From contig CBFICO010000124.1 of the NCBI GenBank assembly GCA_965661115.1, positions 1 to 6,657 of the forward strand: a stretch of DNA of 6,657 nt. Reading direction: 5' to 3'. Both the position numbers and the translations under genes were made by a program. The stretch's first letter is position 1. Each line of letters opens with the position of its first letter. Positions 1 to 5,598 of the stretch are shown in pieces. The notes below the pieces were generated by a model. That model was not told the origin of the DNA. It ran no database searches and worked only from the letters and a program-made list of their open reading frames with translations. Origin of the DNA: UBA6770 sp965661115 (GTDB lineage: Bacteria; Bacteroidota; Bacteroidia; Flavobacteriales_G; Salibacteraceae).

Positions 1-703
1 GACGTTTTGAACATTTGAAATTGGTTAAATCAAGGGTTAACTCATATCCGGGCTGAAGTTCATATACGTCATTAAAAAAAGTATCGGACTCAAATTGTAC
101 TTCGTTGTTTAACACAAATCGATTGTATGATGTTAGGTTTATATCAAACTGAATAAAAGGAATTAGTGCCTTTATCTCAGACGCAAATCGAAATTCATTG
201 GTGTTGTTTGTGTAGAATAGCGGTTTTACACCTGTTCTGTCTCTGCTTACGGTTAGCGTGCTTTTCGTTTTGTCGAATATGGCGAACGCCCACATGCCTT
301 CAAGCTTTTTGTATAAGCTATTTCCCCAATGAATGTAACCTTTGAGCAATACCTCTGTATCGGAATTGGTTTTAAACCCTATACCTTTCTCTTCTAGTTC
401 TTTTCTTAATTCCAGGTAGTTGTAGATCTCTCCGTTATAGGTAATTACATACCGATCAGATTCCTCCGTCATAGGTTGGTTGCCTTCTGGAGTCAAATCT
501 ATTATGGATAGTCTTCTATGACCTAAAGCTAATTGTGCTGGTGCTGAGTTGTTCTCAATTACTTTATTCTCGTGATTAAATATGGTTATGCCCTCGTTAT
601 CTGGACCTCGATGTTTTTGAAGCTCATTCATCTGGTGAATTTGCTCGTAAAGCAAACCTCTTTCCGCACCATTTTTAAACACTATGCCACTTATGCCACA
701 CAT
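1..703 (-). CDS. asnB: Asparagine synthetase (glutamine-hydrolysing), N-terminal glutaminase half, cut by window edge
   Basis: This is the amino-terminal 234 residues of an AsnB-type enzyme, which moves the amide nitrogen of glutamine to aspartate using ATP in the cytoplasm. The open frame runs from ATG at 703 to the left edge without a stop, so the C-terminal synthetase domain with its ATP-binding SGGxDS loop lies outside. The protein begins MCGISGIV, with Cys2 becoming the N-terminal nucleophile of a class II glutamine amidotransferase once Met is removed. Other family marks are HRGPDNEG (31-38), GHRRLSIIDL (61-70), YNGEIYN (89-95), SDTEV (114-118), GMWAFAIFD (136-144) and SRDRTGVKPLFY (153-164). 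These hold the expected Arg, Asn-Gly and Asp of the glutamine pocket. The start is fixed by the required Met-Cys and lies 2 bases past the flippase stop, so the genes are cotranscribed. AsnB homologues are common in O-antigen and capsule clusters, where they may amidate sugar acids. Whether this one does that or makes free asparagine cannot be told here. Confidence 0.95.
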   Translation of the reverse strand, partial: MCGISGIVFKNGAERGLLYEQIHQMNELQKHRGPDNEGITIFNHENKVIENNSAPAQLALGHRRLSIIDLTPEGNQPMTEESDRYVITYNGEIYNYLELRKELEEKGIGFKTNSDTEVLLKGYIHWGNSLYKKLEGMWAFAIFDKTKSTLTVSRDRTGVKPLFYTNNTNEFRFASEIKALIPFIQFDINLTSYNRFVLNNEVQFESDTFFNDVYELQPGYELTLDLTNFKCSKR

Positions 704-705
704 TT

Positions 706-1971
706 CTACAAAACAGACTTTAATTTTTGGAGGTAAAAATGAACGGATTGAATGTGATGGGCAAGGATATCAGGCCATGGGATATTTATTTCCTTTTTGA
801 AAAGTATGGCTTGATAAATGGTTTGAATAGCAAAAACCAATGATGCCGCTATGGCTGCACCCATCATTCCGTAGCTTGGAATAATTAAAAAACACGCGCC
901 AATACTAATAATCAACCCAACTGCACTTACTTGAAGATTATACTTATACAAACCCAATCCAGCAAAATAGTGACTATAAATAGTGGAAATAGACATAAAT
1001 ATTAACCCTGGAATCAAATACCAAAATAAAGATTTGATAGGTTCGAATTCTCCACCAAAAATTGTGGCTATCCAACTTTCAGGAACAGCCAATAAAATTG
1101 CACAACTTCCTATTGTTATCATTAAACTCAATGTGATTAAACGAAAAGTAAGGGTTATGGCTGTTTGTTTTTCTCTAGTATTAGCTATGCTAGAATACTG
1201 TACTGTGCTAATTGCATTTCCAGGAATTAGTGCTTTTTCACTCAGCTGATTTACAAGAGAATAAACTCCTAAGCTTGTTAGTGAACTGAAACTTTCTAAA
1301 ATTAGATAGTTTAAACGATAAACCCCAAATTGAAGCAGATTAGTGGTCTGTATTATAGCACCGTAATTAAAAGTTTCTTTCCATAGTTCGGCAGTGTTTC
1401 TAGTTTTATCATGCTTATCCTTTGTTTTAAACACAAACCAAGATGAGATGCAAACCATTATGAACTGGCCAATAGAATAAATAGAGAAAAATGTTGCCAG
1501 CTGTATATCGTTAGTTGTAGTGTAGTACCAAAATAGTCCAGCAAAAAGAGCCATAGAAAACGATAAAGCAGTTAAATTGTATTGACCAATTTTTTCTTTT
1601 CCTACCAGAAAGTGTAAGTGAACATGATTAATGGATTGAAGGGTGAATGAAACTGCCAATGTGAATAGCGGGACTTCTTTATCAAACGGGAAAACTTGCA
1701 AAATGCAAAAGGAAATTAATCCAACCGTAATAGACCAAAAATAAGAGATCCCCAATAGCTGTTTTTTACTGTATTTGGTTTGAAGGTACACGAGAGAAGG
1801 TCCTCCAACAAATTCAGAAACTTGAATTACCAGGTTCAGGATTATCAAATAAATGGCTAGCTCACCTAATTTTTCTGCACCTAAAAATTTGGTATTTAGC
1901 AAGAGCGTACACAATCCAATAATTGCGATAAGTCCTCTAGAAAAGGTGGTGCCTACAATCTTGTAAATCAT
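706..1971 (-). CDS. Polysaccharide flippase, Wzx / MOP-superfamily membrane protein
   Basis: This 421-residue protein is very hydrophobic, with about 12 segments long enough to cross the membrane (roughly residues 10-30, 37-58, 73-93, 99-120, 131-150, 157-182, 205-222, 229-250, 274-297, 314-335, 345-365 and 370-392). The only long polar stretch in the middle is the Lys-rich loop near 182-198. Length, topology and the early motif FLGAEKLGELAIY (29-41) fit the Wzx/RfbX branch of the MOP exporters, which move undecaprenyl-linked sugar repeat units from the cytoplasmic to the periplasmic face of the inner membrane. The ATG at 1971 overlaps the TAA of the upstream glycosyltransferase by one base, and asnB starts 2 bases after its stop, so it is the middle gene of one operon. 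No Wzy polymerase is visible in the window. A MATE-type exporter of another substrate is less likely given these neighbours. Substrate specificity cannot be read from sequence. Confidence 0.88.
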   Translation of the reverse strand: MIYKIVGTTFSRGLIAIIGLCTLLLNTKFLGAEKLGELAIYLIILNLVIQVSEFVGGPSLVYLQTKYSKKQLLGISYFWSITVGLISFCILQVFPFDKEVPLFTLAVSFTLQSINHVHLHFLVGKEKIGQYNLTALSFSMALFAGLFWYYTTTNDIQLATFFSIYSIGQFIMVCISSWFVFKTKDKHDKTRNTAELWKETFNYGAIIQTTNLLQFGVYRLNYLILESFSSLTSLGVYSLVNQLSEKALIPGNAISTVQYSSIANTREKQTAITLTFRLITLSLMITIGSCAILLAVPESWIATIFGGEFEPIKSLFWYLIPGLIFMSISTIYSHYFAGLGLYKYNLQVSAVGLIISIGACFLIIPSYGMMGAAIAASLVFAIQTIYQAILFKKEINIPWPDILAHHIQSVHFYLQKLKSVL

Positions 1972-3092
1972 TATTCTAGCACTGAATTATACACCTTATT
2001 AATTCGCTCCAAAAAACGATTGGCAGAAAACTCCTTTCGCACAATTTCAGCCGGTTTGTCCATGGCAGGTTGTTCAGGTTGAGCTGCAAAATCGAGTATG
2101 GCTTTTGTTAATGATGATTTGTTGTTCTTTTCAATTTTTTTACCGAACCCTTTAGGAAGGTATTCAACTGGACCTCCACAATCGGAAATAATAATTGGTT
2201 TTTTACTGGCGATTAACTCAAAGGCTGAAACACAAAATGTTTCTTGATTACTGTTTACAATCCCAGCGTTGCTTGAGTGTATGCATTTCAGTACTTCATC
2301 ATTTGTTAATCGACCTTTCCAATTAATAGAAGATTCAAGTTCTAGTTTTTTAGAAAGGTTATGTAGCATTTTAGTGTCAGGTCCACCGCCAATTTGAATC
2401 AGCTTAAGTTTAGGGTTAGTTTTTAGCGCTATTGCAAATGCATTAAGCAATCCAGAAATGTTTTTATCGGAATCTATATGGTCAGCAATATTTATGAACG
2501 TGAAATTTTCTAATGCAGTTTTTGAGTCTTTTAAATCCGAAAATTTTACAATGTTCGGGACAATAGAATAATCACCTTTTAGGTTTTGACTCAACATAAG
2601 GTTTTTAAGATAGTTGGATTGAACCACAATTTTTTTTGAGCGCTTCATCAGTTTTTTGGTGCAGTACTTTCTGATGGTGCCTTTGTATTCTTTTGAAGAT
2701 CCGTAACCCGACCAATGCTCGCCCAATATAATTGGTGCTTTAAAAATACTTTGCGCTTGCAAACCAATAATTCCAATTGGGTAGGCCACATGTAAGTGTA
2801 TTAAGTCAAAAGATTCGGATTGATGAAACCGAAGTATTTGTGACCAGGCATTATACCACGCCCATTTTTTTAGATTTTTAGGTCGATAAGAATATTGGTG
2901 GTGGGTAAGGTTTCCAGACTTGATAGTTTGCTGATTGGAATGTTTATTTTGGTCTGGCCTGAGTGTAATTAAAGTAACGTTATGCAGCGTAGCAATTGCT
3001 TCCAATTGGTGTTGTATAAATATTCCCAACTGCGGATCCTCTTCGTTAGGATACCAGCTAGAAAGAGCAAGGATGTTCAGTTTTTTTTGCAT
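1971..3092 (-). CDS. GT4-family glycosyltransferase of surface-polysaccharide synthesis
   Basis: This is a two-domain GT-B fold glycosyltransferase of family GT4, a cytoplasmic retaining enzyme that adds a sugar from a nucleotide donor to a growing lipid-linked glycan. Counting from an in-frame TTG one codon before the ATG, the N-terminal acceptor domain opens with a beta strand and SSWYPNEEDPQLGIF (12-26), typical of the family, followed by DLIHLH (97-102) and GEHWSGYG (125-132). The C-terminal donor domain carries IGGGPD (235-240), GRLTNDEV (261-268) and the EX7E motif with Glu285 and Glu293, then CGGPVEYL (306-313), which contacts the nucleotide. I chose the ATG at 3092 over the TTG at 3095, giving 373 residues. 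It is the first gene of the operon with the flippase and asnB, and a TAnnTTTG box stands about 20 bases upstream. Donor and acceptor sugars are unknown. Confidence 0.92.
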   Translation of the reverse strand: MQKKLNILALSSWYPNEEDPQLGIFIQHQLEAIATLHNVTLITLRPDQNKHSNQQTIKSGNLTHHQYSYRPKNLKKWAWYNAWSQILRFHQSESFDLIHLHVAYPIGIIGLQAQSIFKAPIILGEHWSGYGSSKEYKGTIRKYCTKKLMKRSKKIVVQSNYLKNLMLSQNLKGDYSIVPNIVKFSDLKDSKTALENFTFINIADHIDSDKNISGLLNAFAIALKTNPKLKLIQIGGGPDTKMLHNLSKKLELESSINWKGRLTNDEVLKCIHSSNAGIVNSNQETFCVSAFELIASKKPIIISDCGGPVEYLPKGFGKKIEKNNKSSLTKAILDFAAQPEQPAMDKPAEIVRKEFSANRFLERINKVYNSVLE

Positions 3093-3111
3093 CAACCAAA
3101 ATGGAGTTGGA

Positions 3112-3145
3112 CAAACCTAACAAAATGGTTTTTATTGCAGGTCAA
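3112..3145 (-). promoter_or_regulatory. Predicted promoter of the glycosyltransferase-flippase-asnB operon
   Basis: Read on the minus strand, TAGGTTTG (3119-3112) matches the Bacteroidota -7 consensus TAnnTTTG at every fixed base. A TTG (3145-3143) sits 23 bases upstream as a weak -33 element. Transcription would start near 3105-3108, leaving a leader of about 13-16 bases before the ATG at 3092. The match is by eye. The spacing is at the long end for this sigma factor class. Confidence 0.5.
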
Positions 3146-3146
3146 T

Positions 3147-3179
3147 TTTGATTTTAGATAAGAATTTATTTTACATTTG
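3147..3179 (+). promoter_or_regulatory. Predicted promoter of tRNA-His
   Basis: A -33 element TTTG (3147-3150) and a perfect -7 box TACATTTG (3172-3179) are separated by 21 bases, as expected for the primary sigma factor of Bacteroidota. Transcription would begin around 3183-3186, some 8 bases before the mature tRNA. The start region CAGCCC is GC-rich, as in many stable-RNA promoters that are sensitive to ppGpp. The -33 element lies almost back to back with that of the divergent polysaccharide operon (CAA at 3143-3145). Confidence 0.65.
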
Positions 3180-3192
3180 CAGCCCTTAAAAC

Positions 3193-3270
3193 GGTGGTTG
3201 TAGCTCAGTTGGTTAGAGCGCCTGATTGTGGTTCAGGAGGTCGTCGGTTCGAGACCGATCTTCCACCCCA
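3193..3270 (+). tRNA. tRNA-His (anticodon GTG)
   Basis: The cloverleaf folds by eye. The D stem is GCTC/GAGC (3203-3206 with 3216-3219). The anticodon stem is CCTGA/TCAGG (3221-3225 with 3233-3237) around loop TTGTGGT, with anticodon GTG at 3228-3230 decoding CAC/CAT. The T stem is GTCGG/CCGAT (3243-3247 with 3255-3259) around TTCGAGA. The 3' CCA is encoded (3268-3270). The extra G at 3193, facing C73 at 3267, is the G-1 identity element unique to histidine tRNA. The acceptor stem pairs at positions 1-4 and 7, but positions 5 and 6 (TT at 3198-3199) face TT at 3261-3262, so two U-U oppositions are predicted. A promoter lies upstream and a terminator follows directly. It is a single-tRNA transcription unit, and its 3' end is partly duplicated about 105 bases downstream. 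Confidence 0.95.
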
Positions 3271-3278
3271 GATTAGAT

Positions 3279-3312
3279 AAAAAAGAGACTTTGGAAACTT
3301 GGTCTCTTTTTT
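3279..3312 (+). terminator. Intrinsic terminator after tRNA-His, probably bidirectional
   Basis: GAGAC (3285-3289) pairs with GTCTC (3302-3306). The stem is extended outward by six A:T pairs (3279-3284 with 3307-3312), leaving a 12-base loop. The T run on the 3' side ends tRNA-His transcription. Because the 5' arm is preceded by an A run, the same hairpin read on the minus strand also ends in Ts, and it could stop transcripts arriving from the DUF4924 gene. Confidence 0.8.
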
Positions 3313-3512
3313 GTTTACAGCAATATTAAAGCTCGAGAAGCCTGTGCCGAAAAACTCATAGAGCTTGTTCGGTAAGACCGATCTTCCACCTTTTATTATT
3401 TTTAAAAGAATAAAAAAGGAACAAAAAAGTGACCTTCTAAGTATATGTTTGGTTGGTCCAATCTTTTAGGATTTGTGGGGGATACAAATAAGTTTTATCC
3501 TCTCTAATTCCG
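3313..3512. other. Intergenic stretch between tRNA-His terminator and DUF4924 gene
   Basis: These 200 bases hold the tRNA-His 3' repeat (3330-3390) and then an imperfect, almost purely A/T inverted repeat closed by CC/GG at its base (3389-3419), which could act as a weak terminator or be chance in such AT-rich sequence. From 3420 to 3512 I see nothing convincing: no open frame of useful length, no TAnnTTTG box that I trust, and no second tRNA. Confidence 0.5.
3330..3390 (+). pseudogene. Decayed copy of the tRNA-His 3' end, or recombination-site remnant
   Basis: Bases 3375-3390 repeat exactly the 16 bases of tRNA-His from the T loop to C73 (3252-3267), without the CCA. Just upstream, GTTCG at 3367-3371 is also shared, with three extra bases (GTA) before the exact block. 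Further upstream AGCTC (3330-3334), GAG (3335-3337) and GCCTG (3340-3344) occur in the same order as in the tRNA's D arm and anticodon stem, but with the spaces between them shortened. No cloverleaf can form and no anticodon remains. This could be a tandem tRNA duplication that has decayed, or the far attachment site of an element that once used the tRNA 3' end. No integrase is present in the window. The exact 16-base repeat is certain and its origin is inference. Confidence 0.6.
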
Positions 3513-4064
3513 CTAATGAGCAGCCATACCCAAAGTACCTGCCTTCATCTCGTTGTATTTGTGTGCGAGTAGAGCAAGCATTTCAGAAATACCATTAAAC
3601 GCCGCTTCGGTAGCCGGACTAATTTCTTTGTTGCTCATACGTAACATAAGCAGCCCGAATAAACCATTAACCGCTGCTTCAATAGGACCAATGTTTTTCT
3701 TGCCAGACTTTTCAATTAAGTCAATTATAGCATCATTGGCTTTTGCGTTTAGTTTTTTGTATTGCTCATCTTGGTAAATATTCACGAGGGTAGAGTGGAG
3801 CAGGTTGAGCTCATTTATAATTTCGTGTAATTCTTCTAAATGCCCTTTTTCTACAATACCAGTACTCCTCATTTCTTTAATAAGATTGGCGTACCAATTT
3901 CTGATTTCTTGCTTTTTAGCCTCGTCAACATCGTATTGATTTACCAATGCCGCTTCAACTTCATTCATGTCAAAATTGAGCGTACGTAACATACCCTCTA
4001 TGTTGAACATGTATATGAGGTATTCTAAAATGTTCTCTTTCTTTTTTTGTTGTGCAATAATCAT
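3513..4064 (-). CDS. DUF4924 family protein, function unknown
   Basis: This is a 183-residue soluble protein with no signal peptide or membrane segment, predicted nearly all alpha-helical. I recognise it as the DUF4924 type found in Bacteroidota, which is usually about 180 residues, from NILEYLIYMF (11-20), NWYANLIKEM (56-65), GIVEKGHL (69-76) and LLMLRMSNKEIS (138-149) with PATEAAF following. No catalytic motif stands out. Conserved Trp57-Tyr58, the EKGH element and RMSNKEIS are candidates for a binding surface. The ATG overlaps the stop of the OmpH-like gene by four bases (ATGA at 4064-4061), so the two are translationally coupled and probably serve linked processes. Because OmpH acts in the periplasm and this protein looks cytoplasmic, a direct complex is not obvious. 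No terminator is clear right after its stop; the bidirectional hairpin at 3279-3312 is the nearest candidate. The family name rests on recall, not on a search. Confidence 0.85.
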   Translation of the reverse strand: MIIAQQKKKENILEYLIYMFNIEGMLRTLNFDMNEVEAALVNQYDVDEAKKQEIRNWYANLIKEMRSTGIVEKGHLEELHEIINELNLLHSTLVNIYQDEQYKKLNAKANDAIIDLIEKSGKKNIGPIEAAVNGLFGLLMLRMSNKEISPATEAAFNGISEMLALLAHKYNEMKAGTLGMAAH

Positions 4065-4681
4065 TTTGCGCTTTTATTTTCTTCTTGATATTTTTTGTTC
4101 AACCCTTCCAGAACCATGTCGGTTATGTCTAGGTCGTCTGCAGCATATAACACACCACCAATTTCGCTTTTACCCAATACAAATTGGTAATTTTTTTTGG
4201 CTTGGTATTCTTCTAAATAGGCCGTTAGCGAAGTTTTAATTTTTCTGACCATATCTTGTTCCATTTTGGCTAAGTCTTGCGTCATTTTTTCCTCCATTTT
4301 CATGAGGTCTTGCTGTTTTGCCATCAAAACTTTTTGAGCTTCCTCTCCTTGTGTTTGGGTCATGTAAGGAGCGTGTTCTCTTAAGTCGTTGTATTCTTTT
4401 TCAAGTGCAGTGTATCTTCCTTGATACCTGTTTTTCATGCGCAATTGTTCAGCAACCAATTCTTCTTGCATGTCTTCGTACATTACAAAGCCTTTAAAAA
4501 GGCTATCGGTATTAACGTAGTAAACATTGTTGCCCAGCAGTTCTTTTTTTGGAGTTACATCCTCAATTTTAGTAGAATCAGAAGAGGTTTCTTCTGTGTT
4601 TTTAACTGAAGGATTAGACATAAATAAGTAAACTACAAGTGCGGTTAGCAACACATTCCAAAGGAGCAAAATATTTTTCAT
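4061..4681 (-). CDS. OmpH/Skp-like periplasmic coiled-coil protein, membrane-anchored
   Basis: This 206-residue protein belongs to the OmpH (Skp) family, whose members form trimers with coiled-coil arms that hold unfolded outer-membrane proteins in the periplasm. The first 20 residues are one hydrophobic segment after a single Lys, followed by a polar Ser/Thr/Glu-rich linker (22-48). The OmpH domain starts at VYYVNTDSLF (53-62). A long charged coiled coil spans about 65-160, rich in Glu, Lys, Gln and Met. The C-terminal part YQFVLGKSEIGGVLYA (165-180) with LDIT (184-187) is typical of Bacteroidota members. I see no Ala-x-Ala cleavage site and no lipobox Cys, so it may stay anchored in the inner membrane rather than being released like Skp. 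The ATG at 4681 is the first Met before the hydrophobic segment. The next gene overlaps it by ATGA. A TAnnTTTG box lies about 40 bases upstream, so it may have its own promoter. Confidence 0.85.
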   Translation of the reverse strand: MKNILLLWNVLLTALVVYLFMSNPSVKNTEETSSDSTKIEDVTPKKELLGNNVYYVNTDSLFKGFVMYEDMQEELVAEQLRMKNRYQGRYTALEKEYNDLREHAPYMTQTQGEEAQKVLMAKQQDLMKMEEKMTQDLAKMEQDMVRKIKTSLTAYLEEYQAKKNYQFVLGKSEIGGVLYAADDLDITDMVLEGLNKKYQEENKSAK

Positions 4682-4694
4682 AGATATATTTTAA

Positions 4695-4715
4695 CCTTTC
4701 AAAATCAATGAAAGG
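4695..4715 (-). repeat. Inverted repeat in the leader of the OmpH-like gene
   Basis: CCTTTC (4695-4700) and GAAAGG (4710-4715) form a perfect 6-base inverted repeat around a 9-base spacer. It sits between the predicted -7 box and the ATG at 4681, at or just past the expected transcription start. It could be an operator or a small 5' hairpin. At this length chance is also possible. Confidence 0.4.
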
Positions 4716-4720
4716 GGCTG

Positions 4721-4728
4721 CAAAATTA
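4721..4728 (-). promoter_or_regulatory. Predicted -7 box upstream of OmpH-like gene
   Basis: TAATTTTG read on the minus strand matches TAnnTTTG fully and is followed by CAGCCCC, the same start-region sequence seen after the tRNA-His -7 box. No good TTTG/TTG is found 19-23 bases upstream, where the sequence is A-rich. A start near 4715 would give a leader of roughly 33 bases before the ATG at 4681. The box lies in the 70-base gap after the phosphodiesterase gene, so OmpH may be both read through from that gene and started here. Confidence 0.5.
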
Positions 4729-4751
4729 TTTTATTTTCTTTCTTGAGTTGG

Positions 4752-5534
4752 TTATTTACTTGGTTCTTTGGTTGGTTCCAGCTCTGCGATTATCTCTTTT
4801 AGAACATCGGGTACATTGCTAATAATTCCATCCACGCCGAGTTCAATTAATCGCTTCATTCTCAGTGGTTCGTTTACTGTCCAGCAGTACACCTTTTTGC
4901 TATTGTTGTGTACCTTATCGATAAAGGCTTTTGTTATAAAACGGTGATCTACATTAATGGATTCATAGTGTGGTTTTCTCAGAATATTTTCTACAATTAC
5001 GCGCTTGTCGAGTTGCACCCTAAACCCTGGAACCTTTACTACTATTAATTTCTGATACCTAAAGCCTGGATAATGATTTTGCAGAATGTTTAATATTCGG
5101 GTATCAAAAGATTGTACAATCACGCGCTCTTTTGCATTTGCTTTTGTGATGGAGTTCATCAGGTTACGCAAAAAATTGAGTCGCACAACTTTTCCTTCGC
5201 TTTTAATCTCCACCAACAATTCGCACTTGTTCTCAGTAAGCTGAAGAACGTCGTCAAAATCCGGTATCTGTTCGTGTTCGTATTCTGGTTTTCTGAACCA
5301 ACTGCCCGCATTAATTTCTTTTAGTAAACTGTGCGATCGCATACGCACAAAGCCTTTTTTACCCGTAGTGCGCTTAAGTTTTGCATCGTGAAAAACAATA
5401 ACTTTTTGATCTAGCGTAGGCCTTACATCCAATTCTATAATATCTGCTTTTTGATCCATAGCCAGTTTAAACGCTGCTAATGTGTTTTCAGGTGCGTAAG
5501 CCGAAGCTCCTCTATGTGCAATTACTTTTACCAC
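4752..5534 (-). CDS. Glycerophosphodiester phosphodiesterase, cytoplasmic GDPD/UgpQ type
   Basis: This 260-residue enzyme hydrolyses glycerophosphodiesters to glycerol-3-phosphate and an alcohol, in phospholipid turnover. The TIM-barrel GDPD signature is complete: His7-Arg8 in IAHRGAS, PENT (15-18), Glu34 and Asp36 in IELDV (33-37), His49-Asp50 in VFHD, Glu109 and Lys111 in LLVEIK, Trp218 in CWTVN, and GVDGIISNVPD (233-243) at the end. Length is normal for the bacterial short form. There is no signal peptide, so it should act in the cytoplasm. The start is GTG at 5534: upstream in frame come only GTT, GTA and TTT codons before a TAA stop at 5546-5544, and the conserved HR motif begins six residues in, so no ATG is available. 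It is divergent from miaE, with 64 bases between the start codons, and lies 70 bases upstream of the OmpH-like gene on the same strand. Some family members act on other phosphodiesters, so the exact substrate is open. Confidence 0.93.
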   Translation of the reverse strand: MVKVIAHRGASAYAPENTLAAFKLAMDQKADIIELDVRPTLDQKVIVFHDAKLKRTTGKKGFVRMRSHSLLKEINAGSWFRKPEYEHEQIPDFDDVLQLTENKCELLVEIKSEGKVVRLNFLRNLMNSITKANAKERVIVQSFDTRILNILQNHYPGFRYQKLIVVKVPGFRVQLDKRVIVENILRKPHYESINVDHRFITKAFIDKVHNNSKKVYCWTVNEPLRMKRLIELGVDGIISNVPDVLKEIIAELEPTKEPSK

Positions 5535-5570
5535 AACTACAAATTAAGCTTTTCTTTGAAATGTGTGTAC

Positions 5571-5578
5571 TAGTTTTG
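5571..5578 (+). promoter_or_regulatory. Predicted -7 box of miaE
   Basis: TAGTTTTG is a full match to TAnnTTTG, placed 20 bases before the ATG at 5599. Transcription would begin around 5582-5585, giving a short A-rich leader (AAATTAAA just before ATG) and no Shine-Dalgarno, as is normal in Flavobacteriia. The nearest TTTG upstream (5555-5558) is only 12 bases away, too close for a normal -33, so the upstream element is weak or absent. The position also argues against translation starting at the in-frame GTG at 5563. Confidence 0.5.
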
Positions 5579-5598
5579 TGCGCCAAAGAGAAATTAAA

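Noticed and set aside
983..1249. Plus-strand frame of 88 codons inside the flippase gene
   Set aside because: It is antisense to a well-supported membrane protein and shows no recognisable motif or promoter. The same holds for the plus-strand frames at 2935-3120, 3553-3777, 3967-4239, 4421-4609, 5112-5324 and 6370-6579.
3093..3095. TTG as start of the glycosyltransferase
   Set aside because: An ATG follows as the very next codon (3092), and the family needs no extra residue. The TTG start gives no gain.
3271..3374. Integrated mobile element between the tRNA-His repeats
   Set aside because: The interval is only about 100 bases and carries a terminator but no open frame. At most it is a scar, not an element.
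3389..3419. Second terminator hairpin with CC/GG base
   Set aside because: The arms are almost wholly A and T with mismatches, so stability would be low and chance pairing is likely in such sequence. It is mentioned only in the intergenic entry.
5540..5547. Minus-strand TTAATTTG as promoter of the phosphodiesterase gene
   Set aside because: It misses one fixed base of TAnnTTTG and would start transcription almost at the GTG codon, implying a leaderless mRNA. That is possible but too weak to annotate.
5563..5598. GTG start giving a 206-residue MiaE
   Set aside because: The 12 added residues overlap the predicted -7 box (5571-5578) and do not look like the family's N-terminus. ATG at 5599 has an A-rich leader typical of the phylum.
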